Shown: one piece after another, positions 34,222 through 44,272 of the stretch
Numbering within the stretch: position 1 is the stretch's first letter
Layout of the letters: every line of letters begins with the position of its first letter
Source: an uncultured Mollicutes bacterium
Lineage (GTDB): Bacteria; Bacillota_I; Bacilli_A; RFN20; CAG-826
NCBI GenBank assembly: GCA_900540395.1
Contig: UQFQ01000008.1
Span: 1 to 64,000 of the forward strand
Reading direction: 5' to 3'
Length of the DNA stretch: 64,000 nt
The notes under the pieces: generated by a model
Seen by the model: the letters and a program-made list of their open reading frames with translations, nothing else
Databases searched by the model: none
What the model was told of the DNA's origin: nothing
Position numbers and translations under genes: made by a program

Positions 34222-35331
34222 TTATCCGCACATTATCTCGAAATAATAGAATGGAATTTCAGCAGATAAGGCACTTGAAATTGTAATTAAAGCATAGCCA
34301 ACAGCTTCTTCATTTGCGTAAACTAGCATTACTGAACCGTTAGTTAGAAAGTCATTTAATGTGCCTTCAGTGTAACCATAATCAATCAAACTTGTAATAT
34401 AAGTTGTAATATCGCTTTGGTCTAAATTATAGATAATTCCACGAAGGTATCCACGCATTGTGGCTCCTTCAAAATACCAATTATAATCAGTAAAATAGGT
34501 AACAACATTTTCGATATTTTTAGTAATTTCAAGCGGGAGAATGTTTTCTTGAAAATCAGGGCTAATAACTGTATTAATAAATTCTGTATCCCATGAATTA
34601 CCAATTGTATGATCAAATAATTGGAAATTGATATTCAAAACGTTTTGGTAAACATAAGGCATAACCATTAAATAAGTGTTACCATCGAGATTTTTTTCAT
34701 AAGCTTTTAGATAAGTTAGTCCATCTGTCATATAATTTTGAAAGATTTCTTCATATGTATTTTCGACAAAGTCATCGTAGGCAATAGTTGAAATGTATTC
34801 ATCAAGTAAATTTTTATCATATGTTGAAAATTCAAATCTTAAGCCTGGGGCAGCTTGATTGTTAAAATCAAAAATTTGGTAAACATCATAATTGTTGTTA
34901 AAAAGATTGGTTCTAGGTAAGTCAACGCCGAACAAATTATTGAAGTAGTTAGATTCGTTATCACTCCAACCGGAGTATAAGTCAATTACATTAAATGATA
35001 TTTCGTTTGAGTTAGCTGTATTTTGAGATTCGTCTGTTACTGTCAAAACTGCTTTATAAGAACCTTCTTGAGTTACTCGATAGTTTGTTTCGGAGATTGT
35101 TTCGTTTGTTCCATCAGGTAATGTAATGTTAATTGCAATTACTAAATCATCACTTGATGTGATGTTGTCTTGAACATCTATATTAAAATTTACTTTTGAA
35201 TTTAATACATAATTTTCTTTATCTGTCTCAAAAGTTGTAATTGTAGGTGCATCTTCATCACTAGAAGCACATGATGATAATAAAACTAATGGTAAAACGA
35301 GTAATAATGATTTTTTAAAATGTAATTTCAT
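34222..35331 (-). CDS. Lipoprotein with N-terminal Ig-like domain
   Basis: A 369-residue lipoprotein (lipobox LSSC) on the opposite strand to the other four. Residues about 30-115 look like an Ig/cadherin-like domain (EGSYKAVLTVTDESQNTA). The remaining 250 residues are aromatic-rich and unrecognised. A family link to the four plus-strand lipoproteins is not evident beyond the signal peptide. Confidence 0.65.
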   Translation of the reverse strand: MKLHFKKSLLLVLPLVLLSSCASSDEDAPTITTFETDKENYVLNSKVNFNIDVQDNITSSDDLVIAINITLPDGTNETISETNYRVTQEGSYKAVLTVTDESQNTANSNEISFNVIDLYSGWSDNESNYFNNLFGVDLPRTNLFNNNYDVYQIFDFNNQAAPGLRFEFSTYDKNLLDEYISTIAYDDFVENTYEEIFQNYMTDGLTYLKAYEKNLDGNTYLMVMPYVYQNVLNINFQLFDHTIGNSWDTEFINTVISPDFQENILPLEITKNIENVVTYFTDYNWYFEGATMRGYLRGIIYNLDQSDITTYITSLIDYGYTEGTLNDFLTNGSVMLVYANEEAVGYALITISSALSAEIPFYYFEIMCG

Positions 35332-35526
35332 ATAATAACCTGTCCGTTAAATCTATACATAAAAACTCTACTAGAGAATTAAAAAATGTAAAGAGAAAAT
35401 ATCTAAAAACACCTATTTAATCGTATATTTTATTTACAATACTAAATATTAATTAGGTGTTAATTTTATTCATTTATTAATGGTTTCTAATTCAAGTCTA
35501 AAATTAGTTTGATATAATACTTTCGT

Positions 35527-36240
35527 ATGCAGAAAACTTATAGAAAAACTTATCAAATAACAACTAATATGCTTGATTGTCACGATTGCTTGAAGATGTC
35601 TACGCTTTTAGATGTTGCACAAGAAGTTGCTGGAGATCACGCAGAAGAACTTGGATGTGGCTTTGAAACAATGATTAAACAAGATTTAATATGGGTCATT
35701 GTTAGAAATTTCGTGGAGATTATTAAAAAACCAATTAATTTTAAAGAAATAGAAGTTGTAACTTATCCACTCAAGCCACGTTTTGTTGAGTTTAATCGTG
35801 AAACTGAATTTTATCATAAAGGAGAACTCTTTGCTGTTAGCCGTTCTACTTGGATGGTTATAAATATTAAAGATTTTAGCGTTAAAGCGCCTGACTTCTT
35901 TAAAGGCTTTGATGATGATTTAGGATACTTTAAAAGAAGAATTAGAAAATTACCTGTTATTGAAAAATCTCAGCTTCAAAAAGTTAAAGAAGTCGATGTT
36001 TTATATTCAATGTTAGATCATAATGGACACATGAATAACACTAAATATGTCGATTTTTATCTAGATATATTTAGGCCTGAATTTAGTGTAAAAACGTTGC
36101 AAATCGAATATATAAAGCAAAGTTTTTTAGATGACAAACTTAGTCTTTATATAAAGGAAAACGAAGGAAAAAGATATTTATCTGGTTATAAAGATGATGA
36201 ATTAAAATTCTATATGGAATGTGAGGAGTTTAAAGAATAG
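35527..36240 (+). CDS. Acyl-ACP thioesterase
   Basis: A 237-residue double-hotdog protein of the acyl-ACP thioesterase family. It has an N-terminal hotdog (MSTLLDVAQEVAGDHAEELG) and a second half with LDHNGHMNNTKYVDF, where the Asn and His belong to the catalytic region. It releases free fatty acids from ACP; together with the DegV/FakB-like protein elsewhere in the window it may balance lipid supply. The ATG lies 8 bases after TATAAT (35513-35518), with no ribosome site: a leaderless start. Confidence 0.88.
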   Translation: MQKTYRKTYQITTNMLDCHDCLKMSTLLDVAQEVAGDHAEELGCGFETMIKQDLIWVIVRNFVEIIKKPINFKEIEVVTYPLKPRFVEFNRETEFYHKGELFAVSRSTWMVINIKDFSVKAPDFFKGFDDDLGYFKRRIRKLPVIEKSQLQKVKEVDVLYSMLDHNGHMNNTKYVDFYLDIFRPEFSVKTLQIEYIKQSFLDDKLSLYIKENEGKRYLSGYKDDELKFYMECEEFKE

Positions 36241-36242
36241 TT

Positions 36243-37145
36243 ATGAAAATTAGTGAGAAAGTTTCTAAGGCTTTAAAAGAAGGCAAACCAGTAATTGCTC
36301 TTGAGACAACAATTATTTCACACGGCATGCCTTATCCAAAAAATGTTGAATGCGCACTTGCTGTTGAAAAAGTAATTGAAGAAAACGGTGCCGTTCCAGC
36401 TACAATTGGAATTATTGAAGGTGAGCCAATTATTGGTATGAGTCCAGAAGAAATCGAGCTTTTTGGAAAAACAAAAGGTATTGAAAAAGTTTCGCGCCGT
36501 GACTTACCTATTATATGTGCCGAAAAGAAATGGGGCGCAACAACAGTTAGTGCTACTATGATTCTTGCTGAACTTGCGGGTATCGAATTCTTTGTTACTG
36601 GTGGAATCGGTGGTGTACATAGAAAAGCACAAGAAACTTTTGATATAAGTGCAGATTTAGATGAACTTGGAAAAACCAATGTTTCAGTAATTTGTGCTGG
36701 CCCTAAAGCTATTTTAGATTTGAACTTAACTATGGAATATCTTGAAACAAAAGGCGTTCCTGTTATTGGCTATAATACTGATAAATTACCTGCATTCTTT
36801 ACAAGAACCAGCGATTTAAAAGTTGATTATAATGCAAAAACTCCATTAGATATTGCAAAAATTGTAAAAGCAAAAAGAGAATATAAGTTAAATGGTGGCG
36901 TTCTAATCACTAACCCTATTCCAGAAGAATTCTCTATGGATCCATCTTATATAAATGCTGAAATTGATAAAGCATTAGAAGAAATGGAAAAAGCAGGGGT
37001 CAAAGGTAAAGATGAAACTCCTTATTTACTTGCTAAGATTGTTGAACTTACTAAAGGAAAGAGTCTAGAAGCAAATATTCATTTAATTTTAAATAATGCA
37101 AAGCTTGGTGCTCAAATTGCATCAGAATATGTTAAATTAAAGTAA
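36243..37145 (+). CDS. psuG: Pseudouridine-5'-phosphate glycosidase
   Basis: A 300-residue enzyme matching PsuG almost end to end (ALETTIISHGMPYPKN, GGIGGVHR, TGGIGGV region, GVLITNPIPEEFSM). It splits pseudouridine 5'-phosphate into uracil and ribose 5-phosphate. It lies 2 bases after the thioesterase and 24 before a PfkB-family kinase, which is the usual psuK partner. Confidence 0.95.
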   Translation: MKISEKVSKALKEGKPVIALETTIISHGMPYPKNVECALAVEKVIEENGAVPATIGIIEGEPIIGMSPEEIELFGKTKGIEKVSRRDLPIICAEKKWGATTVSATMILAELAGIEFFVTGGIGGVHRKAQETFDISADLDELGKTNVSVICAGPKAILDLNLTMEYLETKGVPVIGYNTDKLPAFFTRTSDLKVDYNAKTPLDIAKIVKAKREYKLNGGVLITNPIPEEFSMDPSYINAEIDKALEEMEKAGVKGKDETPYLLAKIVELTKGKSLEANIHLILNNAKLGAQIASEYVKLK

Positions 37146-37169
37146 GTAGATTTACTTTAAGGAGAAAAG

Positions 37170-38057
37170 ATGGATAAAACATATTTATTGATTGGCGGAA
37201 GTAATGTCGATTATATAGCTACAAGCCGTGATAAACTTCAAAAAAGAGTTTCTAACATTGGTGAAGTTAGTATTTCTTTTGGCGGAGTAATGAGAAATAT
37301 TGCAGAAAACTTAGCACGTTTAGGTAATAAGATTGATTTTATTACCGCAATTGGGGAAGATGCTAATGGAAAGGAAATGAGAAACGAACTCATAAAACTT
37401 GGTATTAACGTTATAATTCCAAAGACTGATTATCCTAGTGGAAGTTATGTTGCAATAAATGATGCTAATCATGATATGGTTGATGCAATATGTGACAATA
37501 GAATTATTAGAGATTTAAATACTGAGTTTTTAAAGTCACAACACGATCTAATCGAATCACACGAATATGTGATAATGGATGCAAATATTTCTGAAGAAGC
37601 AATTAACTATTTATTTAATACTTATCCATCTAAAAAATTTATAGTAGAAGCTATTTCTCCATCTAAAGTTTTAAAATTTAAAAACTATTTAGATAAACTA
37701 TTTTTAATTAAATGTAATATTCATGAAGCCAGAATGCTTATGGGCATTGATTTGATGGAAAAAGATTTAGTCAGTGGTCTTCTTGCAAGAGGTGTTAAAA
37801 ACGTTGTTGTATCTCATGGTGCACACGATGTTTATTTTGGAGAAAACTATCGTAGAGTAGATCTTGTTAAAGTTAATGAAGTAAAAGAATTTGAAAATAC
37901 AACTGGTTGTGGCGACGCTTTAACAAGTGGCGTTATTGACTATTTCTTAAGAGGAAAGAAATTGAAAGAAGCAGTAGCTTTTGGTAATGAACTTTCCCGT
38001 TTAACACTTATGAGTAAAGGCGCAACAAGTAAAGAGATTGAAAAGTATAGACATTAA
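37170..38057 (+). CDS. psuK: PfkB-family kinase, probable pseudouridine kinase
   Basis: A 295-residue PfkB kinase with SFGGVMRNIAENLARLG near residue 36 and the catalytic TGCGDALTSG near residue 245. Next to psuG it most likely phosphorylates pseudouridine, giving a salvage route for modified RNA nucleosides. A small inverted repeat AAGTA-N4-TACTT overlaps the psuG stop just before its AAGGAG site. Confidence 0.88.
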   Translation: MDKTYLLIGGSNVDYIATSRDKLQKRVSNIGEVSISFGGVMRNIAENLARLGNKIDFITAIGEDANGKEMRNELIKLGINVIIPKTDYPSGSYVAINDANHDMVDAICDNRIIRDLNTEFLKSQHDLIESHEYVIMDANISEEAINYLFNTYPSKKFIVEAISPSKVLKFKNYLDKLFLIKCNIHEARMLMGIDLMEKDLVSGLLARGVKNVVVSHGAHDVYFGENYRRVDLVKVNEVKEFENTTGCGDALTSGVIDYFLRGKKLKEAVAFGNELSRLTLMSKGATSKEIEKYRH

Positions 38058-38186
38058 TTTTTTCTTTAAAACATTGGTTAATACAAATAAGCAAATTTAT
38101 TAGTTATATAAATTACTCTTTGTTAAATTATAAACTTCTTATTGATTTAGCGATTAAATAAGTATTCTTTTATAGGTGGTCCCATT

Positions 38187-39716
38187 ATGGATAAAATTTT
38201 AGTAATTGATTATGGCTCTCAATACAATGAACTTATAGTAAGAAGAGTTAGAGATTTGGGCGTTTATGCTTTATTGGTTGACAATAAAACAGATTTATCA
38301 ACCTTTGATAAAAATGAAATAAAGGGAATTATACTTTCTGGTGGTCCAAATTCTGTTAATGATCAAAATTCACCAAAGATTAATCCTAAAATTTTCTCTT
38401 TTAATGTACCAATACTAGGAATATGTTATGGCATGCAAGCCTTAGCTCATTATTTTGGGGGAGTAGTTCAAGAAAACGTTGTTAAAGAATACGGCAATAC
38501 TGAAGTCGTCTTTAATAATGATTCATTACTTTTGAAAGACGTTAATAAAACTAGTCAAGTATTTATGTCTCATTCTGATACTGTTTCTAATCTTCCAACA
38601 GAATTTAAAAGTATTTGCTCATCTAAGATGTGCTTAAATGCTGGAATGGAGAATACTGAAAAAAGAATTTATGCTCTTCAATTTCATCCAGAAGTTAGAG
38701 ATACGATAGAAGGCAAAAACATAATTTCTAATTTTTTATTCAAGATTTGCAAGGTTTTTAAAAATTGGAGCATTGATAATTGGATAGAAGACAAGGTTAA
38801 AGAAATAAAAGAATTTGTTAAAGATCAAAAGGTTCTACTTGGAATTAGTGGTGGCGTAGATTCTTCTGTGTGTGCATTATTAATTCACAAAGCTATTGGA
38901 GACCAACTATATCCTTTATTCATCAACCATGGTTTACTTAGAGAAAATGAAGAAAAATTAGTTCTTGAAAGTTTTAAAAACAAATTTAATATCAAAGTTT
39001 ATTATAAAGACGCTTCTGCTAAATTTTTAACATTATTAAGAGGCGTTACTTCTCCTGAAAAGAAAAGAAAAATTATCGGAAAAACTTTCATTGATGTTTT
39101 TAAAGAACAAGCATCAAAACTAAAAGATGTGTCTATTTTAGCTCAAGGAACTTTATATACAGACATTGTTGAAAGTGGAAAAGGCGGAAATTCAAAAGTC
39201 ATAAAATCTCATCATAATGTCGGTGGGTTACCTAAAGAACTAGGTTTTAAACTTCTTGAACCACTAAATGAATTATATAAAGATGAAGTTCGAGAACTAG
39301 GAAGAAAATTAGGTCTTGATGATTCCTTTGTTTCTCGTCAACCTTTTCCTGGCCCAGGACTTGCCATACGAATAATTGGCAATATCACCAAAAAGAAATT
39401 AGAAATCGTAAGAAAAGCTGATGTTATTTATCAAGAAGAGATTAAAAAAGCAGGGCTCGACAAAAAGATATGGCAATATTTTGCTGTTTTAACTAATACT
39501 AGAACCGTTGGAGTAATGGGTGACAATAGAACTTACTTATATACAGTAGCTTTAAGAGCGGTTGACTCAATAGATGGTATGACTGCAAGAAGTTATCCTA
39601 TTCCTTTTGAAGTTTTGGAGAAAATAAGTTCGAGAATTGTTAATGAAGTGCCATATGTAAATAAAGTTGTTTACGATATTACTTCAAAACCTCCTTCAAC
39701 TATTGAATGGGAATAA
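38187..39716 (+). CDS. guaA: GMP synthase (glutamine-hydrolysing)
   Basis: A 509-residue enzyme converting XMP to GMP with ATP and glutamine. The N-terminal amidotransferase domain has nucleophile site GICYGMQ and the His/Glu pair FHPE. The middle ATP-pyrophosphatase domain has the P-loop GISGGVDSSV, and the C-terminal dimerisation domain ends in the family signature KPPSTIEWE. Preceded by AGGTGG. I see no guanine riboswitch upstream. Confidence 0.97.
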   Translation: MDKILVIDYGSQYNELIVRRVRDLGVYALLVDNKTDLSTFDKNEIKGIILSGGPNSVNDQNSPKINPKIFSFNVPILGICYGMQALAHYFGGVVQENVVKEYGNTEVVFNNDSLLLKDVNKTSQVFMSHSDTVSNLPTEFKSICSSKMCLNAGMENTEKRIYALQFHPEVRDTIEGKNIISNFLFKICKVFKNWSIDNWIEDKVKEIKEFVKDQKVLLGISGGVDSSVCALLIHKAIGDQLYPLFINHGLLRENEEKLVLESFKNKFNIKVYYKDASAKFLTLLRGVTSPEKKRKIIGKTFIDVFKEQASKLKDVSILAQGTLYTDIVESGKGGNSKVIKSHHNVGGLPKELGFKLLEPLNELYKDEVRELGRKLGLDDSFVSRQPFPGPGLAIRIIGNITKKKLEIVRKADVIYQEEIKKAGLDKKIWQYFAVLTNTRTVGVMGDNRTYLYTVALRAVDSIDGMTARSYPIPFEVLEKISSRIVNEVPYVNKVVYDITSKPPSTIEWE

Positions 39717-39775
39717 TTGTTTATTTCAGCTATCCATTTTTAAACATAGGTAACAGAGCATAAGAGAAACAATAA

Positions 39776-40000
39776 CTAAAAAATCTTTACCCAAGTTTTG
39801 ACTAAGCGGAAAGTCGCATCAATATCTATAAAGACATCTGCATTCTTTTCTAGCCAATCTTTAAAATACAGACATTTCCTGGCGCAATATGTTTTAAAGT
39901 AGTCAAAATTTTATAATCTATAGATCCCAAAAAGATTATTTGAAATTGTATTTGTTGTTTCTCTTATAGCAATATGTCAAAGAACACGGGAGGTAATAAA
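39776..40000 (-). pseudogene. Decayed coding remnant, unrecognised
   Basis: On the minus strand the last 28 codons (ending at TAG 39776-39778) read DWLEKNADVFIDIDATF and on to KIF. Restoring one base near 39865 joins them to an upstream frame reading LTTLKHIAPGNVCILK. A further frame, TISNNLFGIYRL, lies upstream of that, so several frameshifts are present. Amino-acid composition looks genuine but I cannot name the family. Confidence 0.45.
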
Positions 40001-40327
40001 TTTTATCCTCTCACTAATATAAAGGAGTTTATTTCAAAATTTTTAAAAATAATTAAAAAAATTTTTAAAATGTTATACGAAATATTTTTGTATAGCTGAA
40101 TCTTGATTAGAGTAGTTAATAATTTTAAGCTTTCCTTTACTATTTATTTTTGAGGTATATTAACGTGGTTTGAATATATCAATTAGTAAAATAGCAAATT
40201 TATACATATTAAAAATTGGACACAAATATACGAATATTAACTATTTTAAATAAAAACAATGCAAATCTTCGATATATTTACATTAAAAGTAATAAATTTT
40301 AATGATGTGATACAAGTTTTTAAATGT
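40001..40327. other. AT-rich gap upstream of galactose operon
   Basis: No gene seen. It holds long A/T runs, including a near-palindromic AAAATTTTTAAAA region around 40040-40070, and leads into the gal promoter. Confidence 0.5.
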
Positions 40328-40333
40328 TATAAT
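40328..40333 (+). promoter_or_regulatory. gal operon -10 box
   Basis: TATAAT 28 bases before the galM ATG, with GGAGGG as ribosome site. No cre box or convincing -35 box is visible. Confidence 0.6.
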
Positions 40334-40360
40334 TAACTCGATTTATGGAGGGTAACCTAA

Positions 40361-41347
40361 ATGAAATATAATATTGAAAAACTTGATAATGGTATCGAGC
40401 TTGTACACGTTGATAATGAATTAAATTTGAAAGCAACTTTAGCTAGTTATGGAGCAGGTGTTTATGAATTAAGTTATAAGGACAGACCTGTAATTTTAGA
40501 ACTTGCTGATTTTAGCGATTATATGCATTCTTCAGCTTTTTATGGTAAGACTTTAGGCGTTGTTGCAGGAAGACTTAAAAAAGATGGAATCTTAGATGGT
40601 GAAGAATATCATCTTCAACCAGATGGACAATTTGATTTTGCTTTACATGGTGGTAAGTTAGATTCTATGTCTTTTAAAAACTGGAAAACCACAGTTAGAG
40701 AAAGTGCTAAAAAACTCAGTGTTATTTTTTCATATACTACTAGAAAAAATGAAAATGGATTCCCAGGCAAAGCTAGAATAACAATCACTTATGAATTTAA
40801 TAAAACTAAAGATTCATTTAAATTGCTCCAAAAGGCAACAACTCCAAGTGATGCTACTTTTGTTGGTTTATCAAATCACATGTACTTTAATTTAGATTCA
40901 TTAGATATTTCTCAATATTATTTAAAAATGAATTGTGATAAAGTTGCCGTTACTGATGAAACATTATTAATAACCGGAGCTAGAGAAGTTCCAGAGGAAT
41001 ACGACTTTAGAAAATCATCAAAACTTAATCCAAGACTTGATAAGATTGAAAAACATGATTTTAAAGGAACAATTGATGATACATTCTTATTTGATGACAA
41101 ATTAGGTAAAGTCATGCTTAAAGGAGAAGATATCACATTAAATATTGTTACAGATTATCCTGCAATGAATATTTATGTCGATAATACAATGTCCCCACTT
41201 CGCTTTAAAAATAGAGATGATTTCAAAAAGAGAAGAGGTATTGCTCTTGAACCACAAATGTTCTTATTTGATCGCGAGTCTATCACCTTAAGAAAAGGGG
41301 AAAAGTATTCTCATTATATTGAGTATAAATTCAAGGAGACCAAATAA
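40361..41347 (+). CDS. galM: Aldose 1-epimerase (mutarotase)
   Basis: A 328-residue beta-sandwich enzyme interconverting alpha- and beta-galactose. Conserved pieces include GVVAGRLKKDG, FALHGG with the catalytic His, LSNHMYFNL with the second His, and DDTFLF. First gene of a galM-galT-galK operon; the next gene starts 2 bases after its stop. Confidence 0.93.
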   Translation: MKYNIEKLDNGIELVHVDNELNLKATLASYGAGVYELSYKDRPVILELADFSDYMHSSAFYGKTLGVVAGRLKKDGILDGEEYHLQPDGQFDFALHGGKLDSMSFKNWKTTVRESAKKLSVIFSYTTRKNENGFPGKARITITYEFNKTKDSFKLLQKATTPSDATFVGLSNHMYFNLDSLDISQYYLKMNCDKVAVTDETLLITGAREVPEEYDFRKSSKLNPRLDKIEKHDFKGTIDDTFLFDDKLGKVMLKGEDITLNIVTDYPAMNIYVDNTMSPLRFKNRDDFKKRRGIALEPQMFLFDRESITLRKGEKYSHYIEYKFKETK

Positions 41348-41349
41348 GT

Positions 41350-42867
41350 ATGATTAGAGAGGTAATTAATAGTTTAATTGATTATGCTTCAATTCATTTA
41401 GGTCTTGAAGGGTTAGACCGTGTTTATGCACGTAATATTGTTTTAGGCGAATTAGGTCTTGAATATCCTTCTGATAAAGCTGTTTTTTCAATTGAACAAA
41501 TTGAAAAGATGGAAGTCCCAGATTACTTTATTGAACAAATTGAAAAATATTTAAAAGAAGAAAAAGGATATTCTGATAAAGAAGCAGAACTTAAAGCTGT
41601 TTTTGTGATGGGTGTTGTAACTCCTTCCCCAGAGGAAGTTGTTAAAAAGTTTGAAGAATTAAGAAAATTTGATAGTGCACGAGCACTAGATTATTTATAT
41701 AACCTTGGTATTAAAAATTACTATTTTCAAAAAACAATGGTTGATAAAAATATTGTTTGGAAAACTGATTATAAAAATAAAAACATTGAAATTAGTATTA
41801 ATCTTTCTAAACCAGAAAAAAGTAACAAAGATATTGCTAAACTTTTAGAAAAACCAAAATCAAGCGATATTAAGTATCCAAAATGTTTGTTATGCTTAGA
41901 AAATATTGGTTTCTATGGTAACGATCATCATCCAGCTAGAGAAAATATTCGTTTTATTCCTGTCGTTTTAGATGGAGAAACTTGGTATTTACAATACTCA
42001 CCTTATGGATATTACTATAAACATTGTATATGTTTCTCTTCTAAACATTCTCAAATGGTAATAAATGAATCAACTTTTAGAAAACTAGTTGATTTTGTTG
42101 ATGCATATCCATCTTTTTTTATTGGAAGTAATGCTGATTTACCAATTGTTGGTGGTTCAATCTTAAACCATGAACATTTCCAAGGTGGTGAACATATACT
42201 CCCTGTTATGGAAGCAGATATTAAGAAAGAATATAAGCTTACAAAATATCAAAATACAAAACTTTATAAACTTGATTGGTATAACTCCACCCTTTTAATA
42301 AAAGGAAAAGATAGCAAAGAAGTGGTAGCCTTAGCTAGTGATATTTTAAAGGCTTGGAAAACTTATAACGACTTAGATAATGATATTTTATCTAGTGATG
42401 AAAATGGAAACCATAATACCATCACCCCATCAATTAGAAAGATTAAAGATGAATACTATCTTTATTTAATCTTAAGAAATAATAGATGTGATGAAAAATA
42501 TCCTGAAGGCATTTTCCATGCTCATCCAGAATATCATCACATTAAAAAAGAAGGTATTGGTATTATTGAGGCAATGGGCTTATTTATTCTTCCAGCAAGA
42601 CTTGTTAGACAAGAAAACGAGATTAAAGAAGTTCTGGCTTTAGGATTAAATAATGAGCAAATTGTTGAAAAATATCCTGATTTAGCAAGCTTTTCTAATA
42701 TGATAGAGGTTTTAAGAAAAGGATATTCTGCTTCAACTATTGATAAAAAAATTAAAGAATATATCGAAGATACTTGCAAAAACATTTTAATGAACACTGC
42801 AGTATTTAAGGATAATAAAAAAGGAAATGAAGGCCTTGATAAATTTATTGGAGGAATAGACTTATAA
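41350..42867 (+). CDS. galT: UDP-glucose-hexose-1-phosphate uridylyltransferase, class II
   Basis: A 505-residue Firmicutes-type GalT, which swaps UMP between UDP-glucose and galactose 1-phosphate. Recognised from NDHHPARENIRFIP, YSPYGYYYKHCI and the active-site GGSILNHEHFQGG. Its stop shares bases with the galK ATG (ATAATGG), indicating coupling. Confidence 0.95.
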   Translation: MIREVINSLIDYASIHLGLEGLDRVYARNIVLGELGLEYPSDKAVFSIEQIEKMEVPDYFIEQIEKYLKEEKGYSDKEAELKAVFVMGVVTPSPEEVVKKFEELRKFDSARALDYLYNLGIKNYYFQKTMVDKNIVWKTDYKNKNIEISINLSKPEKSNKDIAKLLEKPKSSDIKYPKCLLCLENIGFYGNDHHPARENIRFIPVVLDGETWYLQYSPYGYYYKHCICFSSKHSQMVINESTFRKLVDFVDAYPSFFIGSNADLPIVGGSILNHEHFQGGEHILPVMEADIKKEYKLTKYQNTKLYKLDWYNSTLLIKGKDSKEVVALASDILKAWKTYNDLDNDILSSDENGNHNTITPSIRKIKDEYYLYLILRNNRCDEKYPEGIFHAHPEYHHIKKEGIGIIEAMGLFILPARLVRQENEIKEVLALGLNNEQIVEKYPDLASFSNMIEVLRKGYSASTIDKKIKEYIEDTCKNILMNTAVFKDNKKGNEGLDKFIGGIDL

Positions 42868-44030
42868 TGGAAAAATCAGATTTAAGAAAAGAATTTAATA
42901 AGATTTTTAAAGTTGAACCTGAATATTATATTGATACAGGCGGACGTTTTGAAATTTGTGGTAACCATACCGACCACAATCATGGTTTATGTCTTGTTGC
43001 TAATTGCTCTTTAAGAATTAAAGCTTGTGTTAATAAAAACGCTAATAAAGTTAGAATTAAATCACAAGGCTATTCTTTTTTTGAATTTAGCATTAATGAT
43101 TTAGAGTTTGATTCAAAAGAATTAAATAAAACTTTACTTCTTGCTAAAGGAATTTTGTTTAAGTTAAAAGAACAAGGCTATAAAATCGGTGGATTTGATG
43201 CTTACATTAGTAGTGATATTCCTGATGGAAGTGGTGTTTCATCAAGTGCAGCAGTTGAATCGCTTTTTGGTTATATAATTTCTTATTTATATAACGATGG
43301 GAAAATATCCCCATTAGTAATTGCTAAAACAGGTCAATTTAGCGAGAACAATTATTTTGGAAAACCAAGTGGATTATTAGACCAAGTTGGAACTTCTTTT
43401 GACTCATTTAACTATATTGATTTTAAAAATATAGAAGAGCCAACAATTACTACCTTACCTTTTAATTTTCCTTTAACTTTATATCTAATTAAGTCAGTTG
43501 GTGATCATGCTAACTTAACACCACTTTACGCAGCTATACCTAATAATATGAATAAAGTTGCAAGCTTGCTTGATGGTAAAAAGTTTTTAAGAGATTGTGA
43601 CGATAAAGATATTTTCGCTCGAATTGATGCCCTAGATATTGATGAAAGCGTTAAAAAGATGGGAAGACATTTCTTTATTGAAAACGCCAATGTTTTAAAA
43701 GCAAAAGATGCTATTGAAAGAAATGATCTTGAGGAATTTTTAGATGCAATCCGCGCAAGTCAAAAGACTAGTAAAGAAAACATTAAAAATACATTCGTTG
43801 AAGGTGAATATAAAGATTCACCACAAAACATTATCGATGATGTAAGCGAATTTATAAAAGATCACGGCGCTATTAGAATTCATGGTGGTGGATTTAAAGG
43901 AACTGTTCTTGCTTTTATTAAGAATGAGTTTGCTGAAGAATTTGATAAGTTTTTAGAGAAAAAGTATGCTAAATCAAGATATTTTAAAGTAAATATCTCG
44001 AATCATGCTGTTAACTTTGAGAGATTGTAA
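42867..44030 (+). CDS. galK: Galactokinase
   Basis: A 387-residue GHMP kinase that phosphorylates galactose at C1. The N-terminal sugar-binding motif is GGRFEICGNHTDHNHG, and motif 2 is the P-loop-like PDGSGVSSSAAVES. Motif 3 is RIHGGGFKGTVLAF. Together with galM, galT and the distal galU it makes a complete Leloir pathway apart from GalE, which is not in the window. Confidence 0.95.
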   Translation: MEKSDLRKEFNKIFKVEPEYYIDTGGRFEICGNHTDHNHGLCLVANCSLRIKACVNKNANKVRIKSQGYSFFEFSINDLEFDSKELNKTLLLAKGILFKLKEQGYKIGGFDAYISSDIPDGSGVSSSAAVESLFGYIISYLYNDGKISPLVIAKTGQFSENNYFGKPSGLLDQVGTSFDSFNYIDFKNIEEPTITTLPFNFPLTLYLIKSVGDHANLTPLYAAIPNNMNKVASLLDGKKFLRDCDDKDIFARIDALDIDESVKKMGRHFFIENANVLKAKDAIERNDLEEFLDAIRASQKTSKENIKNTFVEGEYKDSPQNIIDDVSEFIKDHGAIRIHGGGFKGTVLAFIKNEFAEEFDKFLEKKYAKSRYFKVNISNHAVNFERL

Positions 44031-44032
44031 TT

Positions 44033-44272
44033 ATGATTTTTGATGTAGCGCCACTTCCATTTTATGCTGATAGTGGATTTTTAATTACTATATGCATAGT
44101 TGCTTGTATCATTGTTCTCATCTTAATTGCTTATTTTGCTTATCGTTTTATTAAGCAGAAAAAGCTAGAAAAGCTTACACCAGAAGATTTAGAGAAAAAG
44201 AATAAAAAGAGCGAAAAAGAAGAAGTCAAAGAAGAAGGTAAAGCGGAAAATACAGATATTGAAGGCGAGTAG
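44033..44272 (+). CDS. Small single-pass membrane protein, unrecognised
   Basis: A 79-residue protein with a short outside segment, one helix (about 15-40) and a charged Lys/Glu-rich cytoplasmic tail. It starts 2 bases after galK and its TAG overlaps the next gene's GTG. I do not recognise it; position suggests it belongs with the two following membrane genes. Confidence 0.6.
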   Translation: MIFDVAPLPFYADSGFLITICIVACIIVLILIAYFAYRFIKQKKLEKLTPEDLEKKNKKSEKEEVKEEGKAENTDIEGE

